Below are positions 47,615 through 59,569 of a DNA stretch of 64,000 bases, piece after piece (position 1 is the first letter of the stretch; every line of letters starts with the position of its first letter). The position numbers and the translations under genes are program-made. Source of the DNA: Desarmillaria ectypa (taxonomy: Eukaryota > Basidiomycota > Agaricomycetes > Agaricales > Physalacriaceae); assembly GCA_030407005.1 (NCBI GenBank), contig JAUDYN010000011.1:1850501-1914500 (forward strand), read 5' to 3'. The notes below the pieces were generated by a model. The model saw only the letters and a list, made by a program, of their open reading frames with translations, was not told the origin of the DNA and made no database searches.

Positions 47615-49124
47615 CTATACTCCCGTTTGCGATGGATATGTCAAACCCATACGATCATCGTCAGTCATATGATAGGAAGCCCGGTTGTAGGCTTGCGATG
47701 GCGGTGGCGTCGTATTACCGAAATGGTAGGTTTGCCTACTCGCCGGCGGAGCTGTGAGATCGTATTGGTAGTTAGTAGAATGAGGAGGGGTTGATTGATA
47801 CACATGCGAAGGCGTAGTTCCGGTACTGTTGAACGTAAGGGAAACAGCAGAGGTTGGGCTACATGACGAAAGGCACCATCAGACGAGTGTACGAGAAAAA
47901 GGTAAGATGCGGTCATACTTACTTCGAATCGGGCGAGTTCCTAGACAAGCCTGCTATGCTGCGCGGGTGGATGAAACCTGTCTGTGGTCGCTCTTCATCT
48001 GACAGTGATAGCATCGGTCGCACACAAGTATAATCTCCCATCAGTTGAGAAGAAGGGAATGTCTGAGAGGGTGCGGAAACAGAACTCAAGGGCATCTCGT
48101 TTCTATCGATCGGCATCCCGATTGGGCTGGACATTGTATCCAACTCCAAGTTTGGCGGCCGTGGCCTTGAAGAGCGGTTCGTAGACAGGGATAGAGACGG
48201 CCGACGATTATGTGTCCGGTACGGGGGAGTAGCAACGGTGACGGGGTGAACTTCCGTCGTGATTGTGCTAGTAGACTGCCCGGAGGACGTTTCCATGGCC
48301 GCGTGAGATGTCGATGGTGAACCAGAAGACCCAGGGCGGCGTTGTCGGGAGCTTTGATTTTGGGACGATGGTGGTGACGCGCCTTCAGATGAAACGGCTG
48401 GCTTCTTAGGCTTGTTAGGACCGCGCACGCGACCTTCTTGGGCGTAGCGGCAGATGAGACCTCTGGTAAGACATCGTTTGCAGGACGGATGCTCGCCACT
48501 GCACTGTATAGTTGAATGTGGGTCAGTGACCAGACAGAAATTATGTTATTGAAATACCTTGGCCTTTCGTGTCCGGCACTTTTCGCACGCTTGTGCAGTG
48601 CGTAAGCGCGGGTGCTCTGGCGTACGATAAAAGATTCCAGTCGAGGGATCGAGGGATCCTGCAAAAGAAAGACGATTATCGGTACTGTTTTGCGTCTGGT
48701 TCCCGTGATGGGAGGGGGGCGTGAGTCGTGGCGGTGGATATGATGATTGCGTAGGGTAAGCACCAGGCTGGGTAGGGTAGTTGGGGACATTGTGAGCAAA
48801 TGGGGAATAACCGCCATCGAGCGTGTAATGCTGGGTCGTCAGATGGGAGTCGTAGGAATCGTAACGAGGTGCCCAGCTGTTCGGCTGGGATGAGGTCTGA
48901 TACGCGGATGTCTGGAGAGGCTGGGTCGTATGTAGCGGGCGCTGGGACTGATATTGTGGATGAGAAAGGTTGCTAGTATGGCTACCACTATGAGCGCCAT
49001 TGCCACCAGCATGAGCACTCGCCTCGCCGTTCGAGTATACCCCAGACAATTCTTCGAATCCTGTGTTCCACGCCTCTAAATGCGAATGACCGAAGTTCAT
49101 GGCTCGAGGTATCGATGAGTGCAT
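47615..49124 (-). CDS. Zn(2)-C6 fungal transcription factor
   Basis: Exons 49124-48558, 48503-47923 and 47858-47615 give 463 residues. The binuclear zinc cluster is complete and canonical: Cys180, 183, 190, 197, 200 and 207, spaced C-x2-C-x6-C-x6-C-x2-C-x6-C (CEKCRTRKAKC...HPSCKRC...C). The first intron lies exactly before the third cysteine, a common position in this family. The DNA-binding domain is in mid-protein, preceded by a Gln/Ser/Tyr/Pro-rich disordered region and followed by a basic RVRGPNKPKKP stretch and a long Ser/Thr/Pro tail. There is no fungal-specific regulatory domain. It is presumably a nuclear regulator; targets are unknown, and its place 2 kb from the GMC gene is not evidence of control. 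No upstream ATG exists in the open frame, which begins after a TGA near 49155. Confidence 0.88.
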
Positions 49125-49914
49125 AGGTGAATTTGTAGAAACGTTGAGCAAGGTTCAGCAGAAAGGAACGGCCATCGCAGTCATATAAATAAACAATAAT
49201 TTAGTCCAGAGCACTTCATCTAGATGGTCAACAGAAACTTTCCGAGTTCGGGACGGCACATACCAGATCGGGCAGTACAAATTTGATGCTAGATCCGCGA
49301 GCCAATCACATTTGTGCCGCTGCTCCGGCTCGGCGACAATGATGATACCAAGGAATTCAAGCAATGTTTTCGACTCTAAAAAGCCACGGTCAAATTCTAC
49401 AGAGAAGAGCTGCAGTTGTATTTCACGGTGATCTCCATCATTATTATGAATTTGGGTAGTTAATTTCCTTCCCATTGTTCTGTTTCCATTGACCGAACAG
49501 GGGCGAAGACGACGACAGAGGACCAAGGCTAATCCTCATGAGAGAAGGACAGGTTTATCGTATCTGAAACGTGAGATTGAAGAATCTAAAGGAACGAAAA
49601 AATGTAGTCTCACGTATTGCGCGGTTCCAGTTCTCCGTATCGAATTCCAAATACAGTCATCAACTTCAGGTGGAATAAGACCATGCCCTCAAGCATGAAG
49701 ATAACGTGGCGAAAAAAGGCCCTTGATGCATTGTCATCAGATGGAAAGCCTGTTATCAAGCTTCAACCTTTCGGAAGTTGAGCTCCGAACTTTCTCAAGT
49801 TACCGGTCATGCTGATACATGTCCCAGTGAGGTAAATCCAAATTGTTGTAGAATCAGGTACGTACACGACGATTTCGCGGGAGGATATTGAGCTGGTTAG
49901 TAATAAAGAATTAC
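49125..49914. other. intergenic region upstream of the Zn2Cys6 gene
   Basis: It contains a 107-codon ATG frame on the minus strand (49475-49155, MGRKLTTQIHNNDGD) that could be a small gene or a 5' leader frame of the regulator. I found no family match. Confidence 0.3.
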
Positions 49915-50358
49915 CCATTCGGAGGCATCCGCGATCACCAATTCGTCTCCGTTAACCATATTAAAAATACCAATAATAATGAGCCACCAAGGTCGAAGAA
50001 ATATGGCGTTCAAGAGTTCCCGTGCACCCGAGAAAAGAAGAGGTGGATGAAACCTGAAAATTACATATTCTATTCATGCGACCTAAAATTCAATGGAGAC
50101 AGCAACTCACGTGTACGCGACTGAACCCACGGATGCTATCATCGCGTTTTCGATATATACATTGTCGCGATCGGACTGTCTGTCTTTCTGCGGATCGTCA
50201 GAGATAAGAGATAAGCCACTGAAACAATCTTGAACTCGGTCTGGGCCATACAAGTAATAGTATTCAGAGGTTTCGTGTTTTATTTTTCCGTGTACTCCTG
50301 AGATACACTCGTCGAGTTCAAATGCGCGCGCCTTTGCTCCCCTCCGAGGATCTATCAT
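49915..50358 (-). CDS. hypothetical protein, 5' part of an incomplete model
   Basis: An ATG at 50358 opens an 82-codon exon (MIDPRRGAKARAFELDECIS ... IASVGSVAYT). A gtgagt donor at 50110 and a tttcag acceptor at 50054 join it in phase to a second exon that continues HPPLLFSGARELLNAIFLRP and a hydrophobic WWLIIIGIF stretch, ending near 49915 at a gtaatt donor. The next exon could not be placed with confidence. The composition is protein-like, and the hydrophobic segment may be a membrane helix. I recognise no family. It may be a real gene whose 3' part is decayed. Confidence 0.35.
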
Positions 50359-53300
50359 CGCTAAAACAACGCGAAGAGGCCTCGATGAAGTCCGGGGGAA
50401 CGAGTAGAGTATGCAAACAAAGAATCCTTCACTCGTTCGTGAGCGACTAAGCTAAGTGAGACGAGAAATCGCACGCCACTTCGGTGAGCTCAACCGTGAT
50501 TGATCGACAAACGTTGAATACCGATGGGGACTATCGAGAACTCCAGTGTGATCCACATTCGTGTACATTTGCATTCTTGCGTAGATGAGAATCTTGGTTG
50601 AAGAACTCTGAGGGAAAAATCTCACCTAGCCTTAGAATGGCATACTAATGGGAGAGATACACGGCGACTAGATGATAAACTGTAAGGAAGGGCCTCCAAT
50701 CCGAAGTACCTACATCCAACCCAAAGTAAATAATGGAACAAACGAATACAACCCCGAAAGAGTGACGCACCCATCCTTGTGGCACCCACATGGTATATAA
50801 AGTTTTAGAGTGGTGGATTTCTTCTGGAAGCCGGGTTGAAGATGATTCGAGGCGAAATTACGTGGTGCAAATATCGAAGGGCAACCCTCCATAAACATTT
50901 GCCCTAGAACCTTTACTGATATAAACGATAACTTCGGGCCACAAAGAAAAGGTATATAGGACCTACTTCATAGAGACAACTGCGGTGCAGTTTCGTATTA
51001 ATTTTAAAAATAGACTTGAAGCGATGAAGCGATGAAGATCAGTTTTGTCAGGGTCGGGGAATCGGTGCACGTGGGTACATCGGGTAACGAACGACACATA
51101 AGGCGGCGAATACACGAAGTTCGAGAAAATCGGTCCTTGGAGATGGAAATCTTGTGAATCGTAGCCCCAGAAAGTTGAGTATCTAGACTGCGTCCTGTCC
51201 TTCGTACAATGAATTGCCAAGCCCGCCACCAGCGCGTGTTATTGGTAGACCAGTCCGCCTCAGTTCCATCATCATAATATAAAGATTCTAGAAAGATGGA
51301 ACGCTTATGGAATAGAGGAAGCCTGTCCTGCGGCGGAAGCACCATTTTGGCGTGATTTGTCTTCGAAGAATTTGAAGTATTCATTCACATGTTTTTGTGC
51401 CTTGTGAGCATACCCCGGCCTCTTTACTTGCACTTGATCAGAGTCAAGCTTGTTCAAGCAAGCTGTTCTGTATTTCGGCGGGGCTGCACCGTAACTTCAT
51501 TATTTCACTGGTACAAAAAAGAAGAGTGCGTGCTTACCGGGCATATCAGTAACCATAGGTCTATGAATCCATGCTAACGTCAGGAACGAAGGTGCTGAGT
51601 GGACGGGAAGGATAGACACGGATTTCTATTACGCACTCTTACAGCGTGGGCGAAAGTGCTGCGTACATGTAAGTGAAGATCATATCTGGAATTGATCTCA
51701 AGACAGTTTAGTGTCGAGTCAAATGAATATGGTTGGGGACGGGGACCTCGTCTATCCATCGTTCGTTCATTTGTCGTTTGCTGAAGGGCGACAAGGAATG
51801 ATGCTCCGCCAATTGAAACTCAATCTCCGTTAACCACGAAGTGAAGGATCGATGTTCGTTGATTGGCTAACACTATAAAGATCGCGAGATTTTGACAGTG
51901 GGCTGTGAACGGTTTGGTCAGCCTTCGAATAAAGAGCAAGTACGATGAGAAGCTGACTAAAGAGAACGATGGCAAGTCAGTACTGAGTAATCGGAAAAGG
52001 TTTAGTCTTGGAGCCTGAGGTTCGAGTGCTTTAGGTAGCGTCGTGCTATCACAAGACCTAGTTTTCTACACAAAGCCGCGGATGGCGTACAACTCTTACC
52101 TGCGGCGAGAGAAGCAGATGACCTTCCAGTGGACCAGAAGACCTTGCCCTTACTAGCAAAAACCGTTCCATAGGTTCACCGATGTAACTTTCCGCCGCAA
52201 AATGTTGTGTTGTCTGGATCGCTGGCCGTATGAAGAGATACGAGAGCTCAAAAAAAGACTATCGACTTTTTGGAAGCGGAGACAAGTGCAGATAATGATC
52301 ATTGTAACGTACCTAACTGACTCTACGGCAGGTATAGACGTAGTGCGATGGCGCGTACGTTGGAATATCAGTTTGAGATGATCAACTATGGCTAGCTCGC
52401 ATGTTGTAACAGGAACATGAAAACCTGTCAAGGTAGGTACGTAGGCTCATTTGCTGGGCATAAGCATAATGGCTGGGGTCTTTGAACGTGAGTACTGCTT
52501 AGGAGATAAGTTGGATTTAGTCCTACATTTTCATTATTCAGAAACGCTGTACCATTCTGGCCGCCATAAAGAAGGTTATCCGGCGTTCTGAAGGCAAGCA
52601 CGACCAGCACCTAAGCGAGCAGCGGCTTAGATCTAGATATTATCTTCAGTCTTAGAATGTAGGAAACATCAACTTGACGACATACCCGACTGTTGCGTCT
52701 GAGATGCAAGCGGACCCAAAACTGAGCGAAACTGGTTGGCTTGAAGTGTAAGAATTGGCCTTTTGGATATTCCTACAAGGTTAAATCCCGACTTGGTGGT
52801 AGTTTTTGGAATTACGCGTTATAGGAATCAAAGATTGATTTTCTGATATCTCGGAGCGCTGAGCCAGCCACTGCTGGTAGAGTGAAAAAAACCCGACGGA
52901 AGACTCGGCCCGATTATCCTCTGAATCTAATACAATCAAATAAACGTCTCAAAACATGACGACCACAATGGCTTGGATAGCCGAGTCCGGTGTTTTCTGG
53001 CCATCATTTCGTATATTGGGCGCACTATCTGCTTGACTGCTCTCCCCGACTTTGCTATGCTCGAGTTGCGCAAGGTCACTCTGACCAATTATCAGGTTCC
53101 CCGAACTCAGCATGAGGAAAAATTGCACGGCACCCTTATGAGAGTCACATGTAAAGCTGAGCCGTGAGAGTCAATGAGTCGAGAGCCGGCGGGGCATACA
53201 TGATCAATTCAAAAAGGCAGAGGTCGTGGAGGTCAGAGCAAGGTACATTCGATGGGGGGCGGCCCGGGTATGGCACCCGGACATCGGAGAACGCGATGCT

Positions 53301-53457
53301 TGTACCCGACTCAATCCCACCGAAAAATGCACGCAATCTTATCCCACCTTCCCACCGTTTTGGGTGCCCCTCGAACCAGAGGATGTAGAAGTAGTGACCG
53401 AGGAATGTTCATTCACATGTCGATACTCAAACACCGCATCGGTTGCCTTGCTGTGTG
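50359..53457. other. 3.1-kb region without a confident gene
   Basis: Overlapping minus-strand frames at 50963-51384 (one reads SPPYVSFVTRCTHVHRFPDP) and several short plus-strand frames occur. None gives a consistent gene. Confidence 0.3.
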
Positions 53458-54063
53458 TCAGGTCCCTTTTATCCGAACCTTTGGGAAACCTGTTAAAAAT
53501 CTGTCTATGTGAAGACTTGGGCAGGCACGGTATGGGCCGTATGGCAGCAAGCCTCCGTCATGTTGCAGCCGCGAGAATACAGCATGCTTTTGAGGCACGC
53601 AACTCACTAACCATCGGCAAAGAAACTCAACGCCTTCGTAGAAGCCGTAGCAAACGGCCAAATACAGGGGTAGGGATTGACCGGATAGACGGTTCGGTAC
53701 GTGACGGGTCGGCGCTTGTCGGTGACGGTATCTTATTAGTATTGTCTAGGTCCTCCCACCATCTCCGTCGTCTAGATAGACCAGGATAGGCAGTGGATAG
53801 GCACAGATTACAAGGAAAGGCACAGAATTCTACCTACCCCTTTCGATCCAATGTAACAAGACCGAATCTTCCACAAAATCTCTCTCGAAACGCTGAGAGA
53901 CGAACGTGCCTGTAACCCAGATGTCGGTCAGGAGGGCGTGCATGCTGCTCCATGAGCCCATACAATGATTGTCGGTACGGTCTGGGTAGTCCATCTCCGT
54001 ATTGGCGGTGGAGGCTAACGGTACACTCTTGTCCCAAATTTTCATGCACGCGAACCATGCCAT
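53458..54063 (-). CDS. hypothetical protein with one ankyrin-like stretch, weak model
   Basis: Two exons, 54063-53834 and 53731-53458, join in phase (gtagaa donor, aataag acceptor) to 167 residues starting MAWFACMKIWDKSV. The second exon contains LPLYLAVCYGFYEGVEFLCR, which resembles the helix pair of an ankyrin repeat, then a His/Cys/Pro-rich tail. A competing plus-strand frame (53226-53789) overlaps and also looks partly protein-like, so the strand is not certain. It may be a decayed fragment of an ankyrin-repeat gene. Confidence 0.3.
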
Positions 54064-55860
54064 CCATAGCGTGCATTCTATACCCAACAAGCATTCATTT
54101 ACCACCTACCATGCGTAACAGATACGCCAAGTTCAGTGTCCGTATTTCGGATGGAATGTTTGTTCGCCAGAGGCCGGATGAGGCCTAGGCAACATCGAGC
54201 TCGTCCTCAACGGTCTCGTTAAAGTTCTGCCAAATATTCACCATCGGGCGCTATTCAGCATTATGTGCCCACCCTTGTTGCAAAGACTGCCTGCACACCG
54301 GGAACGTGTTTTATACTACTATATTCGTTTCCCAATACACACTTTGAATTTCGTCGATGGTTGATATTTCCTATCCGCAGTCCTATCGATCGTGACTGGT
54401 GACACGAGGGTTGGTGTGGCGCTAATATTGCGTATCCGTGTCCCTGTCCGTGTGGGGGGGGCCCGTTCCTTGGCTACACTCGCTCTCAGTCAGCCGAACT
54501 CGAGACGATTGGTTGCGTAGGACGGTAGTTTCTGGTAGATTGAACAGATCTGGACAAGTCACTCCATCAGGGTCCATAATCGATCGTGTGCCTTGGCCCT
54601 TTCACGAACCGAATCTACGGGGTATCTACAGTCTGAATATTGTGATGAGCTGTGACGTCAGGTCTTATCACTCCGGATATTTTCCTTTTTTCGGGTAGAC
54701 GATCTTATCTTTGCTACATCGCGTCCCTTTTTCTTGTTCGGAACTTTGATCCAATTCCTGCATCTGTGACCTACTCTGACAAGTTCCTGGGATTATCCTT
54801 TTGGCTCAATGTCTGTAAGTGACATTCACATATCGACGACTTGCCTGAGGTCTCATCTCCGCTTTCAAAAGTTGGCAGGTTATTCAGACTGGAGATCGGC
54901 GAATCAATCAGACAAGGGGGTGGCAGCAGGAACAATGCGACAGTGGATACTCAAATGCGACAGTGGATACTCAAATGCGACAGTGGATACTCAGCACGGG
55001 GATGACTTTCGAGCTATCTTACCCTGTCTTCTGATCACTGTGAGCAGTCATCCGACACCACCGCTGCCGGCATTCTCATTCCTGGCCATGGTCTCACGCG
55101 CAGGGATGTGCAGCACTGGATCGTTGAATCACGAGGTTGCCTCTTACTTTGAGGCACTCATTCATCATGATGCATGAACCTGGTAAACCGCATGCATGGG
55201 CAGGAGAAGCGCTCAAGATATTTGTTTTCCGAATCGCCTGCTGTTTCCTTTGGATACTCACTGATGTCTCTACGGCTGCAGGATTTCAGCCACTCCGACG
55301 GAGTCCAAATCTCCAGGCTTCGGCGCAGGACCTTCATATGTCAACCCGGTGTTAAGATACGAGTTCACAGCGAAGATACATTCCCCCGTGTATCATCATG
55401 AAAGCGAACGGGCCACTTTTTCTGTGGTGCAATACCCACTTTGCTAACAAGACAAGCATGTAACTCACAAATGCCTGGTGCTAATAGCAAGGTATCGGTT
55501 CTCCTTCTGACCTATTAGACGTTTCAGACTAAGATTTGTTAGGGTCGATGCCTTCGCCTCGCTGCCAAGAACAGGGCGTGGTGCTGAGGCGTTTTCTTCG
55601 CTCGCAAGGTATATTTCCGTCGTCTTCTCTTCGTCGGGGCGTGCTGATACTGATGCTTGACTGTCGTTAGTGCTGCCGAAATGATATGCGAAATCCTTTC
55701 CAAAACCGTCATCGTAGACATCGGCTGCATTACGGCAGGCGACGGATCCTAAACTTGAGTCATCCTACAGTGGGACGGCGAGTACACGCATACGTTCAGC
55801 CAGCTTTATAAGAGCTTTGCTTTAAATGCCGCCCTCGAACAGGCTTTATCGTCTATCACT
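54064..55860. other. 1.8-kb intergenic region
   Basis: No supported gene. It contains the 3 x 20-bp tandem repeat at 54934-54993 and, at the right end, a TATAA box (about 55806) in the promoter of the SDR pseudogene. Confidence 0.35.
54934..54993. repeat. tandem repeat, 3 x 20 bp
   Basis: Three identical head-to-tail copies of aatgcgacagtggatactca. The unit length is not a multiple of three, so it is unlikely to be coding. Confidence 0.9.
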
Positions 55861-57090
55861 ATGGCTTCTAAAAATCATGAACAATTCGTTGCCGACCAAC
55901 ACCAGCTTATGCCTCCAGTCGTTACCAGAAACTTAATGGGAAAAACGGACATCGTCGTTGGGGAAAACATCGGTGCAGGATTCGAGGCGTCGAAGCATTT
56001 CGCAAGGATGAATCCTGAGCGGTTGATTCTGGCCTGTAGAAACGAAGAGAAAGGGGTGGTCTCTCGTGAGTCTTTTGTCTCAGGGTTGTAAAAGAGACTG
56101 AAACGGGTCTTAGGCCTCTAGAAGGATACGGGTTACTCGAAGGTGGATCTCTAGATTACTGACCTCGCTAATTTCGGAAGTGTGACGGCATTTTCTGACA
56201 AGTGCGAGCGTGACCTCGACCGGCTTGATATATTGGTCGAGAATGCCAGGCGTCTTTCGGCAGGTACAGCACCTTCGAGGGCTGGGAGACTTGTCTGCAT
56301 ACCAACAACCTTGGCCCTGGATTATTGGCTATGCGTATAGTCCCAAAGATGATTGACACTGCTAGGAGGTTTGGGGTCTATCCGAGGATTGTTGTTGTCG
56401 CCAGTGATGCACATTACTGGACGACGTGAGGGAAGGAAGTGGTTGAATCGCCCAAAATCCTTGCGAAACTGTCGAGCAAAGAGTACTGCACGCCAGGGTG
56501 AGATCCGTTCACTCTTTACCTCGTTGCTCCATTCTGAGTATGCTTTCAGAATCATGAAACGGATATATTGACTCAAAAAGTATGCATTTCCTTATCTACT
56601 ACCCAACATGATCTAAACTTCGTTCAGTGCTTAACGTGCTTTTCGTCCGCGCTTCCAACAACGCCTCCCTCCTTTGACCATCACTGTCAATTCCGTCAAC
56701 CCCGGGTTCTGCATTTCAAACCGTCGCTCAACGCTACCCGAGGAGTACCAAGAAGCGAACTCCAAGCAGGAGGCTGAGTTGGCTTTTACAACGGAGGATG
56801 GAAGTTGACAGCTCATGTTTAGCGCCATCGGAGGGGCAAACGAAGAGGACAAGCTTCGAGGAGAGTACATATCATTCTCAGAAGTCGTGGAGGAAAGCGA
56901 TCTCATGATCAGTGAGGACGGTAAGGTCGTACAGGACAAGGTTTGGGTGAGTAGCTAACTCCATTGATGAAGCCTGGGCCTGAGGTTTGGAGCTGATTCT
57001 GTGGTTTTCTGGTAGGATGAAATGCTGGGTGTTTTGGAAGGTGTTGATCCCAAAGTTGCGGATGTGGCTTGCCAGTATTTGAAGAACTGA
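55861..57090 (+). pseudogene. SDR (retinol-dehydrogenase-like) pseudogene, copy 1
   Basis: The N-terminal exon from ATG 55861 reads as an NAD(P)-binding SDR (GKTDIVVGENIGAGFEASKHFARMNPERLILACRNEEKG). After a short intron the family continues (ITDLANFGSVTAFSDKCERD, LDRLDILVENA, HTNNLGPGLLAMRIVPKMID, RIVVVASDAHYW, ILAKLSSKEYCTPG). Later exons give ITVNSVNPGFCISNRR, LRGEYISFSEVVEESDLMIS and the terminal exon ending CQYLKN. The gene is broken by TAG at 56152, a frame change near 56250, TGA at 56427 and TGA at 56806. The TGA codons would be Arg or Trp codons before a single transition. Sequence is otherwise well kept, including a TATAA box upstream, so inactivation looks fairly recent. Confidence 0.85.
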
Positions 57091-57955
57091 TTACCTGATG
57101 TTTGTGACAACCGCTACAACGGAAGATCGAAAACATAGATGAAAGTCGAGACTGCTTGAAAGCGCGCGCGAAGAATTGACCCACCTACCTACCATCTCTT
57201 GTCTCGCGCCGCAACTTTAATAACACAACTTGCTGTGGATAACGCTGCTCATTTCTTTCTTTGTGCTGCTGCCATCAGAACCCTGGAGAACGTAAAGATT
57301 GAGATTATCATCAACCTTGAAGGCACAATTCGTCAGTCGATAGGGATTGTGTTTAACTTCTTGCTACTCTACCATCTCTTGCGTTGCTTACCCCGAGCAT
57401 TGGAAAACATATTACTTACCGGAAGAGCAGCGTATGCAATAAAGCCTTTGTTGGAAAGACTGGGATCTTTGGGTCTGTTCATCGGGCCTCTTCTTGTAGT
57501 GCTCATAGCATCTTGAAGATGTGGTTTCTGCTTTCTCCTAACAGCGCACCGTACCACCCAAAGTGAAACTCATCATCTCGCACTCATCATAATGTTGACT
57601 TTTGAATGGGAAGGATTTGCTGTATGTGATTATATTCACGGACGTCTCAGGTTGCAAACCAACATGTTCGAATATCTCTATACGAGGCGCAATACGATAT
57701 AAAAATTAAAGCAAATTGGTGTGGCTAAGGGTTGCCAGAACCAGACACGGGCTGCACGTGGCCCGTCGTCTTTCTACTGCCTCGTTTGGTGCCTGAGTCT
57801 TGCCTGAGTCTTCGAAGCGTCACCAATTCCTAGTTTCCTGACAACGAGACGATTTCACGTCACATAACTGAAATACTCAGTGCTAGCAACTGTACGTATA
57901 AATATCATTCAAATCGTTTACATAAACAACATGGTTACCTTCGATTACAGTTGAT
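57091..57955. other. intergenic, 0.9 kb
   Basis: It lies between the SDR pseudogene and the F-box gene. A hydrophobic plus-strand frame at 57199-57516 lacks an ATG and is not called. The F-box promoter with its TATA box is at the right end. Confidence 0.35.
57897..57904 (+). promoter_or_regulatory. TATA box of the single-exon F-box gene
   Basis: TATAAATA, 52 bp upstream of the ATG at 57956. Confidence 0.5.
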
Positions 57956-59569
57956 ATGCCTCATAATTGCTCAAAATGTGGAGCTACATGTGCAGGTATA
58001 CCATTGGTCCGACCGGCTCCAGATCCTGAAATTGAAGCTCTGCTTCGCACCAATTTGCCACCATCGGAGGCACAGGAGGTGTTTTTCAGAGAAACGCGAC
58101 GGGCGGGTAAGCTGCACTTGGTCGAGCTCGAGACCCGTATCGCCGATGTGCAGGCAAAGTTGGATGGGCTATTACAAGAGCGGGATAGTCTCGTTTGGAA
58201 CATGCGGCGCTGCACCGACGTCTTGAATCCCATTCGTCGTCTGCCCTCTGACGTGTTATGCGAGATATTTGCACACAACATGACTAATCCTAGAAATTCA
58301 TATTCTGTTCATCTAGGGATGAACCCCAAGCTTTGGCAGATTTCCACCCCGTGTCAGTGGAGGCTTGGCATGGTTTCCCTGAACTGGAGGCATACAGTGC
58401 TGAACTACCCGCGGATGTGGTCTATGATCGACCTCAGTTTTTGGCCACCCCTAAGCAGAGGGAAAACCAGGGTGGATGATCAGCTACCTTTTGGGGTTGC
58501 ACGGCTACTCGCCATGCATATCTACCGTTCTGCCAATCATCCTCTCCGAGTGAGGCTTCGCGGTCGGATTCCACAGTCACTCCTCCTCATCTTAATATCG
58601 GCGTCATATCGATGGGAGCACTTGTGGTTGGACGAGAATAATCTCAAGACCGTCGATTCACCTTTGGATGCTTTGGTTAGCTTCCGGTACAACTTGAACG
58701 AGTACACCACCGATTTTGACACAATCCGCGAGCAAGTTCCACTGCTGCGTAATGTTGCCAGCCTGCGTCGTCTCATCGTCGATAAAGTATATCCTGTTCT
58801 ACATCCTGATCGTGTCATCATACCATGGTCACAAATACACTCCGTGGTAGTCAATGGACCTTCCCTGACGAACGAAAATGTTATCACCTTCTTCAAGCTC
58901 GCACCCAAACTTGACACCGTGGCGTTCCGATATGTGAATCATCCTGTCGACCCGTCTCATCCTATTCCTGATTCCGTTCATTCAATATCGCTCAAATCAT
59001 TTTCACTTGATGTCAACCTCCCCAGCACATGCAGCGCTAGTACCAAATATCCTTCCACACTCACCGTTTTGTTCGATAGTCTTACTCTACCTGCTCTCGA
59101 GCATTTCCGAATTAATTTCGGTGGCAATTGTGGTCTATCTGAGAGCATTACGCGCCTTTTGCGTAGATCGCAATGTGCATTAAAGCGTCTAGCTCTTATA
59201 GGAGCCTCCACGGGCGATTTGGAGGAGCTTCTTGAAGCAGATGAGTTTGGGAATCTGGAGGAGCTTTTCATAGGAGGGCTAGGAGATGTTGCACACTTTC
59301 AAAGCCTCCTTGAAATTCTCACCGAATCGGCTGCTCTTCTTCGACTTCAGACTGTCGAGATTAATGCGTCTGCCATTGTGGACATTGTTACTTGCCAAGA
59401 TGCTGTCATTCAGTTTTTGGAGTCCCGTCAGGTTGAGAATGGGGACTTTGAGAGCTTTGAGAGCTTGACGCTTCATGCTCCGGCCTCATTCGGGTTCTCG
59501 GAGACCAACATCCGGGGCTTGAAGGCATTGCGTAGGTTGGGTACACGATTCTACATATATCGTCACTGA
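57956..59569 (+). CDS. F-box protein with N-terminal coiled coil and LRR-like C-terminus (intact, intronless)
   Basis: A single uninterrupted frame of 537 residues. The N-terminus has a CSKCGATC cysteine cluster. A coiled coil follows at about 53-85 (HLVELETRIADVQAKLDGLL), then an F-box-like segment at ~92-107 (PIRRLPSDVLCEIFAHN) and W-rich helices (LWQISTPCQWRLGMVSLNWR). The long C-terminal part is leucine-rich, with irregular repeats (LPALEHFRINFGGN, FGNLEELFIGGLGDVAH). This is the very common expanded Agaricomycete F-box family, presumed SCF substrate adaptors. It is flanked on both sides by decayed SDR copies, yet shows no lesion itself, and it is unrelated in detail to the F-box pair at 13-17 kb. 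The ATG has a TATA box 52 bp upstream. Confidence 0.9.
   Translation: MPHNCSKCGATCAGIPLVRPAPDPEIEALLRTNLPPSEAQEVFFRETRRAGKLHLVELETRIADVQAKLDGLLQERDSLVWNMRRCTDVLNPIRRLPSDVLCEIFAHNMTNPRNSYSVHLGMNPKLWQISTPCQWRLGMVSLNWRHTVLNYPRMWSMIDLSFWPPLSRGKTRVDDQLPFGVARLLAMHIYRSANHPLRVRLRGRIPQSLLLILISASYRWEHLWLDENNLKTVDSPLDALVSFRYNLNEYTTDFDTIREQVPLLRNVASLRRLIVDKVYPVLHPDRVIIPWSQIHSVVVNGPSLTNENVITFFKLAPKLDTVAFRYVNHPVDPSHPIPDSVHSISLKSFSLDVNLPSTCSASTKYPSTLTVLFDSLTLPALEHFRINFGGNCGLSESITRLLRRSQCALKRLALIGASTGDLEELLEADEFGNLEELFIGGLGDVAHFQSLLEILTESAALLRLQTVEINASAIVDIVTCQDAVIQFLESRQVENGDFESFESLTLHAPASFGFSETNIRGLKALRRLGTRFYIYRH

Noticed and set aside
53226..53789. Plus-strand frame of 187 codons
   Set aside because: Opens with GTG and overlaps a phased minus-strand model; protein-like in part, but no start or family.
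54934..54993. CRISPR-like repeat
   Set aside because: The copies are directly adjacent with no spacers, and the genome is eukaryotic.
57199..57516. Hydrophobic plus-strand frame
   Set aside because: Starts at TTG without an ATG and has no recognisable family; likely chance.
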